Source of the DNA: Ophiura sarsii
Taxonomy: Eukaryota; Echinodermata; Ophiuroidea; Amphilepidida; Ophiuridae
Assembly: GCA_035610835.1 (NCBI GenBank)
Contig: CM069442.1
Location: 36,868,452 to 36,932,451, forward strand
DNA: 64,000 nucleotides
Reading direction: 5' to 3'
Part shown: one piece after another, positions 43,109 through 53,300 of the stretch
Position numbering within the stretch: position 1 is the stretch's first letter
How the letters are laid out: each line of letters starts with the position of its first letter
Notes under the pieces: model-generated
The model's input: the letters and a program-made list of their open reading frames with translations, nothing else
What the model was told of the DNA's origin: nothing
The model's database searches: none
Made by a program: the position numbers and the translations under genes

Positions 43109-44575
43109 ATGTCTCATTGAGGTGAACCCATCAATCACTTTCCATAATTGTATAGTAATGTAGCTAGGTAAGCTTGAAACTATTACAACTAATATAACTA
43201 GCCTATAACTATAGGATCAAAATTTTAAAAAACTTATAAATCCATTTGTCCCCACTTGTTCATTTTTAGCACATTGACAATTGAATGTTGTTGTTGTGGA
43301 CAAGATATTCCAATTCCTAATACCTTAATAAACACAGACTTTCATTCAATAATTATGAGGATACTTTCATGTAATATCATGTCAAGTTTAATGTGACCAT
43401 CAATAATTCATAAAACACTATGATTTACACATGAATGAAGTTCCATAACTTCCATCCTCTGATACGTGTGATAAAAACAACTCATACTTACACGACAACA
43501 TCTGAACATGCATGACAACATATCCCAAACAAGTTTACAAACATCAACACTATCCCTACGAACAGGGTTATAACACTATCTAAACACTGTCTATATTAAA
43601 CAGCAACCATGGCCAGCTAATGTGTACATGTACAAGTGAGAGTGAATGGCAGCAGCGATTTTAGGTTGTTCAGCTATGCAAACCCACTCAACTGTGTATA
43701 CACTGCATGTACCCAATTGTGACAAGTCAAGGAACTATTTGACCCTCTAGACAAAAAGTTACTTAAATTTTTGTGGAGTTAAAATTTTCGCTTTTCCTTG
43801 TTTCAATGCATTTGATTAAGGTTGTTCCCATAGCTAATTTTGTATTTGATATTTTAATAGAGCTTGCTGAGCTCCACAATAATCTGAAATTTGAGATTGA
43901 TCGGAGGTACCGTACGGTTTTCTAGATATAATGACAAGTTTATTGTCAAAAAAACATTTTAAGTCATTTTGAATTCTTTTGTTATGCATTGTTTTTTTGG
44001 CCAACAGAGGGCAGTCTATTTTCTTTTGTTTTATACCTTCTTTTTTTTACTCCCTAGGTAAAATTTCTATAACAAATTAGTTTGTTTTTTTTGCTCTAAT
44101 TTTTAATTGAAAACTCCATTAGATTCCCGCAGCACAGTAATAACGGGGCCTGTAAAATTTGGCATGTCGGCCAATATGTAATCAAAGGGTCATCAATATG
44201 TTACATACCCTGACTTAGTATATTATAAGCTTCTTCCCCTGCCACCCCCCCCCCCCCAAAAAAAACCCAACAACAACAAAACACACCAACCACCCCAAAC
44301 AAATCCCCTCAAAAGAAATCCCCATTTCTGCCATCCGGGCTCGTCACATTGCTTTTACCTTATATTTAATCGTGTTTGAAGCCCCGGTCTATGGGAAATT
44401 AGGACATTTAGGACTACACCCCATGACTAGCCTAAATGAGAACTTGTCGCCAATGAAATACAAGGGGGTGTCAGAGACATCCATTCAGCATCAAGCAAAA
44501 GTTTGTCTAATTGTAAAATAAGTTTTTGTAGTGTTGAGCAGCCCAACGATGCCATGTGATTTTTGTGATAGTGGT
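43109..44575. other. Non-coding region, possible INVS promoter side
   Basis: No exon, CpG-rich patch or element with clear ends. There are a poly-C tract followed by AAAAAAACCC near 44245-44265 and A/T tracts around 44040. If INVS has a non-coding first exon it may be here, but I cannot point to it. Confidence 0.4.
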
Positions 44576-45425
44576 TTGGTGAGGTGGGGGTAGGGAGGGT
44601 GTTTGTGATTGGGGAAGGGGTTAGGGATGGGGATGGTGTTTGTGGTTGGGAGGGGGTTAGTGATGGGGAGGGTGGTTGTGGTTGGGGAGAGGGTTATTGG
44701 TGGGGAGGGGTTGTGGTAGAGGGCAGGTGTTTGTGGTGGGGAATGGGGATGGAAAGGGGAGAGGGTTTATGGTGGGGAAGGGGGTGGTGGCGAGGATGCA
44801 TGGGGGTGTGGAGGGTTGGCCTAGGGTGGGGTGGGTAGGGTGTTGGTGGTGGGGGAGGGGTTTTGTGAATGGGAAGGGTTTGTGTTGGGGATGGGAAGGG
44901 GAGGGGGTTTGTGGTGGGGATGGGAAGGGGTTGGGGTGGGGGATTGTGATGGGGAGGGGGTTGTGGTGGCGTGGATGCATGGGGTGGGGAGGGTAGGCCT
45001 AGGGTGGGGTGGGTAGGGGGTTTGTGGTGGGAGAGGGGTTTTGTGTGGGGAGGGGTTTTGTGAATGGGAAGGGTTTGTGTTGGGGATGGGAAGGGGTTTT
45101 GCGGTGGGGATGGGAAGGGGTTTGTGGTGGGGATGGGAAGGGGATGGGTTTGAGGTGGGGAAGGGATAGGGGATTGTGATGGTAAAGGAGTTGTGGTGGC
45201 ATGGGGGTGGGGATGGGTAGGGTGTAGGGGATGGGGAGGGTAGGATGTGGGGAGGGTGTTTTTGGTGGGAAAGGGATGTGGCGTGGGGAAGGGGTTTGTG
45301 GTGGGGAGGGGAGGTGGTTGTTAGGGTTAGGTGGAGGTGGGGATGTGGAGTGGGTTTATGGTGGGGTGGGGGTGGTAGGGGTTTGTGGTGGGGGAAGGGA
45401 TTGATGTGTGCTTGGGCGGGATTTA
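44576..45425 (+). repeat. G-rich minisatellite, about 850 bp
   Basis: The plus strand is built from variants of GGGGA(A/T)GGG, GTTTGTGGTGGGGA and GGGTAGG with almost no C. Higher-order copies recur: GGATGCATGGGG(T)G with GGCCTAGGGTGGGGTGGGT occurs near 44795 and 44970. The closely spaced runs of three or four G predict G-quadruplexes on the plus strand. The long Pro/His/Ser ORFs on the minus strand are artefacts of composition. Confidence 0.9.
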
Positions 45426-45499
45426 TTTGGCCAAACATTGCACCCTTGGACAGGGGTCAAAAGGTCAATTTCTATAGGCGTATATAGGGATTGTGACCT

Positions 45500-46800
45500 T
45501 TTGACCCTGTTGGTTGGTTGGTTCGGTCCTGTCATGACTGACAGCTCGTGACCTTACAGATACTACGCCACAAATAACGATTTTCAGCACAGGAGTAACA
45601 ATCACGGAGAGGCTGTCCAGTAATCAATTTTATTTGGTCAATCCACCGGGAACGAGGTCTGCCTCTCTTGCGCTTCCCTTCAATCATGCCTTGCATGATC
45701 ATCTTCTCTAGGTTGTTACCCTTGCGACGTGAGATATGGCCGAAGTAGCTCAGCATTTGGGTGTTGATAGCATGAAGAAGTCGTTTAGACACCCCTATTT
45801 CTTCAATAATACTGGCATTGGTCCTTCTCATTGTCCATACGATACGAAGCATACGCCTCCAACACCACATCTCGAAAGCAGCTATTCTGTTTTTGTCAGC
45901 TTTGGTTAGGGTCCATGTCTCACATGCATACATGGCAATTGGAAATACAAGGGCTTGGACTAATGTAGCCTGGTTTTTGTTGCTCTGGTTATTCCTCTGT
46001 CAGCCCAGATCTTGCTTAGGTTGATCATTGCTGATCTGGCCATTGCTAAACGGTGTCTAATCTCTTGGCTGCAACCACCCTCTTTGGTGATCAGGGATCC
46101 AAGGAAGTTGAATTTCGAGACCGATTCCACCTCATTACCATCAATTATGAGAGGCTCTCCAACACCATCTGTGCCTATGGACATGATCTTGGTCTTGCTG
46201 ACATTTAGACGTAGGCCAAGCTGCTCACTTTCCACCTTGACTTTCTTCAGGAGTTCCGCCATCTCTTCCATATTTGTTGCAAACAGGGTGGTGTCATCGG
46301 CATAACGTAGATTGTGTATTTGGTATCCACCTACTGACAGCCCCCCTGGCCAATCATCCAATGCACGTCTCATTATAGACTCTGCATAAAGGTTGAAGAG
46401 TGCTGGTGAAAGTATGCACCCTTGACGGACTCCCTGACCTAGAGCAAACCAGTCACTATTTCCTTTCTCAGTGCGCACACAGGCAGCTTGCCCATCATAC
46501 AGATTGCGAATTAGGTGGACGAGGTGGTAAGGGATTCCCATTTCTGGCAGTGCTGTCCACAATGCGGAATATCTCACACAATCAAAGGCCTTAGCGTAGT
46601 CTATGAAGCACATGAAGAGCTCCCTTTGGAATTCAAAACATTTTTCCATTATGTGACGTACATTGGCTATCTGATCTCTTGTGCCGCGGCCTTTCCGGAA
46701 ACCGGCTTGCTCAGCAGGAAGTTCACGTTCAAGATGAGGTCTGAGAGGTTTGACCCTGTATAAGGCACAAAAACGACTCCAGGTGGTAACAACTACCATT
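45500..46800 (-). mobile_element. 5'-truncated RTE/BovB-like LINE, reverse transcriptase
   Basis: From 46799 the minus strand encodes the RT fingers, palm and thumb: EQAGFRKGRGTRDQI, FIDYAKAFDCV (Asp of motif A), GQGVRQGCILSP (motif B), LRYADDTTLFA (intact YADD), GLRLNVSKTKIM and FLGSLITKEGGCSQEI. A frame break near 45965 leads to MYACETWTLTKADKNRI, CWRRMLRIVWTMRRTNASI, YFGHISRRKGNNLEKM, GKRKRGRPRSRWIDQI. This order is typical of RTE-clade elements such as BovB. The endonuclease half is missing, so the copy is 5'-truncated, and the frame break makes it inactive. The palm is less decayed than in the LINE at 13990-16800. Confidence 0.9.
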
Positions 46801-47102
46801 TCTTGAACCCTTGTGATCTGACGAACAATTTGAGATATCGTTTGTCAAAATCGGAGCATGTTCAAATGTTGACCCCCGAAAGCAAAGGTCAACGACCTTT
46901 TCACGTTTTGCTCAATATCTCAGTAACCACACATCGGAAGTAGGGCAAACTATACATTTTTAGAATCCTTGTGCTCAGACAAACAATTTGGTATGCTTGT
47001 CAGCTTAATAATTGAAGTTGAAGCAATTTTTGATCCCCCAGTATCATAGTATGGCGGCCATATTGGAATTGGCCAATCCGTCCCAGAAGGCTCCAACTAT
47101 TA
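46801..47102. other. Non-coding spacer
   Basis: Contains a TATGGCGGCCATATTGGAAT word at about 47048, but no gene. Confidence 0.4.
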
Positions 47103-48430
47103 TACTGCCCCCCCATGACAGAACAGTATAACTGACATTTTGGAGTTTTGGAGTTATTAAAGAAAACATTTTTTTTTAAAAGCCTTAAAAATCTATTCTA
47201 TGTTTGGTTTTCAAGTTAACATGTTTAAATGTACATTATGAAGCTATTTAAAAGTCATCTGACATTTTCCTGAAAAATGCACATTTTACGTTCAAAATGT
47301 CAGTTATCTTGTTTTGTCGTGGGTTTTCCCCAAATATTTGTATGAAGAAATTTTTACAAAACACAATTAAGGCAGGACACATTTTTACAATTGATTTTAA
47401 TGTTGCATTTAATTCTTTTAAACTCTTCAAAGGTCAACACAAGATGTTTACAATATTTACATGTCTTTTTCCAACTATGTCTGACAAATTTCAGCCAATT
47501 TCTTCATGTTTTTGAATAGAAAAGTGATTTTTTTACTTTTTTGTTAATTTTTGTGTTCATCAAAATTTATCTGGCTTGAAAAACTTATAACAATCTGCTA
47601 ATTTAAACATGTACATAGTATTTGTATCTCTTCCATTTCTTGATTATGGGAATAATCAAAATAAACATTCTTGACAATTGCCATGGAAACAAGACATTTA
47701 ATGCAAAAATAGTATTTTACTTTTCATGGTTTAAAAACAAATTACTGATATTTCCGACATAAACCTCAAATCCAATCAAAACATATACAAGAAATGTTTT
47801 GAGTTTTGAAGTAGCCGGAAGACATTGGCAAAAGATGGGATCCTGGCCATCTTTCTTTGTTGTAGAACAAGAACTATCTGAAATATCCTCGAATTATATG
47901 TTCACCATAACATTTATTGAGCAAAAAATAGACAATAATTGGAAAACACTAAAATTATTTACTTTTAGATGAAACTAAACTATCAGAATAAGGTTGTCAA
48001 CTTGATGTTATCTCGTTTTGTTGTGGGCTTTGTGGAAATTGTTCTCATCATAATCAATAGAAGGAATTTCTATTGTTATGGTTGTCAAGTACACATCCTG
48101 TCTCCATGAGGTGTGAGATAAGTTGGGAGCAGTCATGCAGAGCAATCAATTCTGATTGGTTGTTACTGAGTTCAAGTGGTATACCTTGAGTGCACAATTA
48201 GTACTCTGTGCTGTTATATCATTTTGTCATGGGGTTTACAGAGAAATATAAATGTTATGTCATTTCAACAGGCTAATTAATTAAACAAAGGGACAATTCT
48301 GATTAATTTTTGTTTGTTTTACATGTCTAACATGATGTCCTGAGTCCCCTAAATTGCATAACTCAATTTTGAAAAAAATGTCAGTTATGCTGTTTTGTCA
48401 TGGGGGGGGGGGGGGGGGGGGGGGGCAGTA
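47103..48430. mobile_element. 1.3-kb TIR element with repeated terminal motif
   Basis: The left end TACTGCCCCCCCATGACAGA, ACAGTATAACTGACATTTT is inverted at the right (AAAATGTCAGTTATGCTGTT, TTGTCATGG..GGCAGTA). The right-end motif GTTATnTTGTTTTGTCATGGG also occurs inside in the same orientation near 47303, 48007 and 48213. A 24-base poly-G run (48402-48425) has expanded at the right end. TA lies at both edges. No ORF. Confidence 0.75.
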
Positions 48431-49419
48431 TAGGCATCCATCAAAAATCAAAAGAGTATGGTAAGAGCAACATATGGGCCCAATTTGGTGCTTTTAGAAG
48501 AATGTGAACCAAATTAAAGGTATGACCCGATCACTTTTTTGGGGCTATGATTTTTTTTTCACATCAAGATATTTTGGTATCAGAAGAATCCCCATATTTT
48601 TCTCATTATGTCTGTAAAATATTAGGGGCCAGAAATGTTTCATTTGGTAATTATAGGCTAAAATGTGGTGAATTACTGCCAAAGGTGGTTAACCACCAAC
48701 CAGTCTGTGTACTACTCAATGGGCACATGTCTTTTGACCTTGCGCTTCTAAAAATAGAACCATTGGAGTTATGCAACTCAAACTTTGGAATGCAACCATT
48801 TTAATTTAAGGATGACCTTTCATGTAAAATAGAAAACATCAAGTTAACAAGAAGAGTCTTCAAAAAGACAATCGTCGTTTGGACAGCTGTAATGGAACTA
48901 AAGAAATTTACTTAACAATGCGTATAATTAAAAGTACTACGGACGATTATAAAATAGTTAAAAATTGTGATATATTAATGAATAAATAAACAATTGATCT
49001 GCAGCTATTCGTTGTGACCTACAAGTAGACCTGTGATGAAGATTATATATGTACGTGTAACGTGTTAAGATTGAGTGATAGTGAAGCAACAGTTGCATAA
49101 CATAATTGGAATATAAATAAATAGTCAAATTATATTTTAGCCCTTCAATTTTAGAATGTCATGCTTGTGTTGTCCTTTCTTACAGGAAGACATATAATTT
49201 ACATAAGAAGAGATAGGCTATATTTTTGTTATGTATAGTTACATGTAGGCTGTAGCTTACAATCAAGTATTAAATACAAAAATACGCGTCCTATTTAGAT
49301 GATTGCATTAAGGGGGAACTCAAGGAAATTACTTTTTGAATTTTGAGAGTGCTGTAATTATTGAACTATGACTCAAATGTATTGGCATCATTTTTGCCCA
49401 AAAATGATGAATTTTTTTT

Positions 49420-49705
49420 GAGAAGATTACAAAAAAATAATCACTTTTTTGACCCTATTTTTTTGTACAAAGCTAATCAAATTAATTTTGAGGGAAAAAT
49501 TCCCATATCGCTTGATTATGATGTTAAGACCCTAAACTTAGGGACGGGTCTTTTTTGTAACCTAATCTAATAATTTGTGGAATTTTGACCAAATAGTGCT
49601 AACAAAGTGATTTTTCCCAATTCTTTTCTTTTTTTTGGGCAATTTTTAATCAAAATCATTTTGATAGCTTTGTTCAAAAAAAATTAGGTCAAAAAGTGAA
49701 TTTTA
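49420..49705. mobile_element. Small foldback
   Basis: AATCACTTTTTTGACC, GTACAAAGCTAATCAAATTA and GGGAAAAATTCCC on the left pair with GGGCAATTTTTAATC, TTTGATAGCTTTGTTC and TAGGTCAAAAAGTGAATTT on the right. Arms about 100 bp, imperfect. Confidence 0.5.
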
Positions 49706-49897
49706 TGATGTATACTTTTATATGGATTTGATTAATAGTTCAATCGTCGGCTTGAAGTAACGCAATCAATCATGCAATACCACGCTGGTAAATGGTGATT
49801 TTGCATTGTTTACTAATAAAAATAAATAGATAAAAAGTGCCCTCATCCCCCTTTTATTCAAAAGATAGGACGAGAAACTAGTTTTTATTTTATTTGG

Positions 49898-50040
49898 CCT
49901 AATTAGGAATCACATCGCTCTGTGAATCAGAACATATTTATGATTTATGACCAGAAATGTTAATCTGCAAGAAAATCTACCTTCTAAAAAAATCATGAAT
50001 AGAGGGCGCCTCTGGAAAATATCACATAATATGCCTTTAA
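49898..50040. mobile_element. MITE family D, half copy
   Basis: Matches the right arm of 42725-43108 from TAATTAGGAATC.(A/T)ATCGCTCTG through GATCACATAATATGCCT-like ...ATATGCCT-TTAA. The left arm is absent. Confidence 0.8.
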
Positions 50041-50140
50041 TATAGATTAAAAAAAGACTCACATTAATAAACAAACTAATGATATGTAAGTAAAAAATAT
50101 AATGAAACATCAAAAAGTAGAAAAGTAATACATTAAACGG

Positions 50141-50213
50141 TCAGGATGGTTGCAGAATCGAACCTTGATTGCCCGCGTGACAGGCAGCGATGCTAACCGT
50201 CAGACCATGGGCT
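50141..50213 (-). other. tRNA-Asp-like relic (GTC anticodon arm)
   Basis: On the minus strand: GGTCTGACGGTTAGCATCGC then TGCCTGTCACGCGGGCAATC and AAGGTTCGATTCTGC. The anticodon arm CCTGTCACGCGGG is the one of eukaryotic tRNA-Asp, and the A and B boxes are good. The T stem and acceptor stem do not pair, so it is a pseudogene or SINE head rather than a working tRNA. Confidence 0.6.
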
Positions 50214-50937
50214 TCTATTATGAATATTGAAATGTTACAATATATTTGTCAAGACTGAGCCAACACGCCCATTTTCAGATAAACTCCTATCAATACGCGA
50301 TGTATAGTGACATGTTAATTAGTTGTCACTTTATAATATTAAATTATGGACAAAACACTAATCCTCTAAGACCTACACTGTCTACTGGTATTCAGGTACC
50401 ATTTGTAACATTCTTTTTACCAAGTTAAAAAATAAAAACTGAGGAAATTCATTTTTTTAGGCGCATGCGCAGAAGGCGGCTACGTGAAACGTGCTCAATT
50501 CATACACGATATAAAAAAGAAGCAGTCCACATAAAATAATGAAATATATCAGTATATTCACAATGCTTGCGATTACAAATGCATATTTTTTAAAGTTATA
50601 TATGCTTTAGTCTTGAGTGCATTTATAATTCTAATTTTCAGCTGTTAGCATAAATGTAAGACTAAACATACAGCCAATCACGGACACCCATGCATTTATG
50701 TGTTTCGACAGGCACAACATCACCGCTACGTGTAGACATTGTGTAAACATGACTTCAATGCGCGGGTCGTACGACGAGATAATGACGTCAAAAGAGCAAA
50801 CTCCTCACAAGTTAGACACGGACACTTCGTATAGGATTTATACACGAAGGGGGGGGGGGTTACGGGCCTGTATTATTGGGTGTACACGTTTCCAAATGAT
50901 ACGTCTGGCGACGAAAAATCGGGTCATCTACCTTTAA

Positions 50938-52079
50938 AATAATCCCTCCCCTTTGTTAGGCCCCCAACTTAGTACAACAAATCATACTTAGTGTTAATAT
51001 TTGTCATCAGTTGGTATTATTCATCATAGGGTATTTTGCATGTTTCACTATCTGTCCCCATCTGGTAGGGGAAAAACCCCAAAAAACCCCACCAACGTAT
51101 GGGTTTCCTGTAGACGTACTAACCCCAACTATAAGGGCGCACAGCACTAGATCACTCCTCATTTTGTGTAATGGTAGTAAGTTCCGGCAAAAACAAAAAA
51201 CGATTTTGTGATTAATGGGGTCCTTTTGGGAATCAGTTTGGCGTGAGGGTAGCATTTCATAATTAAAATGAAAGATAATCTTGTGTACTTTGATCAGGAT
51301 ATTGCAAAATATTGATTTTCGATTGTATTGAAAATTTATCACGTGGATGAACACACGTTATCGGAGGCGGTTAGAAGGCGAGCGTCCGGGCTGAAAATAG
51401 TGGTGGCGCTGTTTAAATGATCGTATCGTAAATCTAATTGGAAGGTGTAACACTTCTTGACGATTTTATGAAATTTGAATGTGTGTTTATTAGAATAAAG
51501 CATTCGAGACATTCCAAAAATGGTTACTAAGGGCCCAAAATAGCGACTCTTTTAGCCCTAATTTACATGTAATCCAATAATTAATGGGCGGTTTATTTAG
51601 TGCTGTGCCCCCATATAAGAGCCTAGAGGTGGAACCGAACGGTTTTATAGTGGGTCCAATTTAGATATAGGCAGGGCTATTCGAAACCACTCATCGGCTG
51701 TATAGTTTTTCCTGAAATAGCTGCCCGATCATCGGCTGTATAGCTTTTGCCTGAGAAAATATTATGAAAATATCAGACCTACCTAAAAACCTGCTTAAAA
51801 CGTGGGCCAAAGTGTGGTATTCCCTGACAACTGTCAACAAGTTTTCTATCGCTAATTGATTGAACAAATCCACCGTTGACATCGTGTTAATAAATGTTTC
51901 AAAAACTAAAACGATCATATATTTAATACACGCTACATAAACATTAACAAAAACAAATAAACATTTAAAAATAAATATTCATAATAGGTTTTAACCTATA
52001 ATAAAATGATATTTTGTATGTTATATGATTCAATTAAATCTGTCACCATATTATAAATAAGCTTTTTTGGACTTCAAGT
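50938..52079. other. Non-coding spacer
   Basis: Short ORFs at 51007-51354 (-) and 51691-51918 (-) show no domain. The repeated phrase CATCGGCTGTATAG(T/C)TTTT.CCTGA occurs at about 51690 and 51730. Confidence 0.4.
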
Positions 52080-52743
52080 AGCCGGTCGATGATTACGAAT
52101 TATCCTCATCCCCTAAATATATCAAATCCAAAGTCCATGAGCATGAACCTTCTGAACCTTCTGAAATTGCAGTCAGCAGGGCGAAATTCATCGCATGTCG
52201 CTAACTTGTTTGTGTCGTCGTGTATGTTAGTGTGTTTTACCATGGATAAGTCCATGGTTTTACTGAGCCGGTGTTTGAATCCTAATAATGTTGATGAAAC
52301 AGCTTGTTGGTCTAGATCGTTCCACGCCCTGACTCGCTTGTCCTTGGGAAAAAAGAATTTTTGTAGACATCTTTGCCAGCATATGGGATTTCAAGGTGTT
52401 TAGTGTGGTTTCTCCTACTCCCTGCCGTAGGTGATATTTTTGTATACTGGTCCTTTTGAATTCCTCCCACCAAGTCATTTTGAATTTTGAACAGTCATAG
52501 CTAGTCTGTTTTTCTCCCTTCTGCATTTTAACGGTTCCCATTTGAGCTCAAGTAGCATCTGTGAAACACTGCTCTCTCTTGTGTAGTCCCCCGTACAGAA
52601 GCGTGCTGCTCTTCGCTGTACTCTTTCGAGTTTGTTTTTGCATGATGAGTGAATTTACGGTATACATGCAATCTGCTGATGGGGTTGGGCACTTTACTGT
52701 TGGGCAGGATCTCGTGGATGGGGTAATGGTTGTTCCATAAATA
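52080..52743 (-). mobile_element. CR1/Jockey-type LINE, C-terminal relic
   Basis: On the minus strand broken frames give NSKEYSEEQHA / RVQRRAARFCTGDYTRESSV then SQMLLELKWEPLKCRREKNR, and later KFFFPKDKRVRAWNDLDQQA. The order VQRRAARF..DY...SSV..ML..L.W..L..RR and then FFP...AWN.L is the hallmark of the segment after the RT in CR1, L2 and Jockey LINEs. Stops and frame shifts abound. Its 5' side is cut by the MITE that begins at 52744. Confidence 0.7.
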
Positions 52744-53300
52744 TAAAGTGCTCAACAAAAGAAAGTCGTACACTTTGTTTAGTTCATTTAAAGTAACTTT
52801 CGATTATTTTTTTACAAAACAGGCTAGATAGACATGGATGAATCTTTTAGGCACATTTTCATATCAAACAAACACCTAGCAACAAAGATAAACCATGATA
52901 ATAGCGCCATGTAAAGAAAATTAGTCACTTTTCAAAAGTCACATTTCCAATAGGCCTACACTACGCGCAGGAAAAGGGGTGTGTATGAGGTTCACCCCCA
53001 CAGAAATCCTACAGCTTATCTATGTTCACCCCGTTGTGTGACACTGACACTGTTATAACCAGGATCAGTACTGACCAGGATTGACCGGCGGGCAATCGAT
53101 CACACAGTGCAGCGGTGCACACACCCCTGCGTTGGGCGTACACTTAGTGAGCGGGATATTTGATTCCGAACATAAAGGGCATTATGTGCTTGTTAACAAA
53201 AGGTGTTTTCTTCCGCGTAGTGTTTAGAAAATGTGACTAATTTTCTATTAAATGGTACTAATCATGGTTTATCTACGACTTTCTTTTGTTGAGCACTTTA
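52744..53300. mobile_element. TIR element, TAAAGTGCTCAACAAAAGAA family
   Basis: The left end TAAAGTGCTCAACAAAAGAA, AGTCGTA is inverted exactly at 53274-53300. Subterminal GATAAACCATGAT..TAG and AAAATTAGTCAC are also inverted (about 52885-52930 and 53230-53275). It is 557 bp and non-coding. Confidence 0.85.

Larger units (their letters stand above)
48514..50937. mobile_element. MITE family C, diverged copy split by about 2 kb
   Basis: The left part 48514-48850 (TTAA-AGGTATGACCCGATCAC) follows the copy at 12832 through GTGTACTACTCAATGGGCAC, GAACCATTGGAG, TATGCAACTCAAACTTTGGA and GGATGACCTTTCATGTA. The right end GATC-like ATCGGGTCATCTACCT-TTAA reappears only at 50918-50937. The intervening 2 kb, including a half copy of family D and a foldback, must be later insertion(s). 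Confidence 0.6.

Noticed and set aside
44657..45438. Pro/His/Ser-rich ORFs up to 205 codons on the minus strand
   Set aside because: Pure composition effect of the G-rich tandem array; several frames are open at once.
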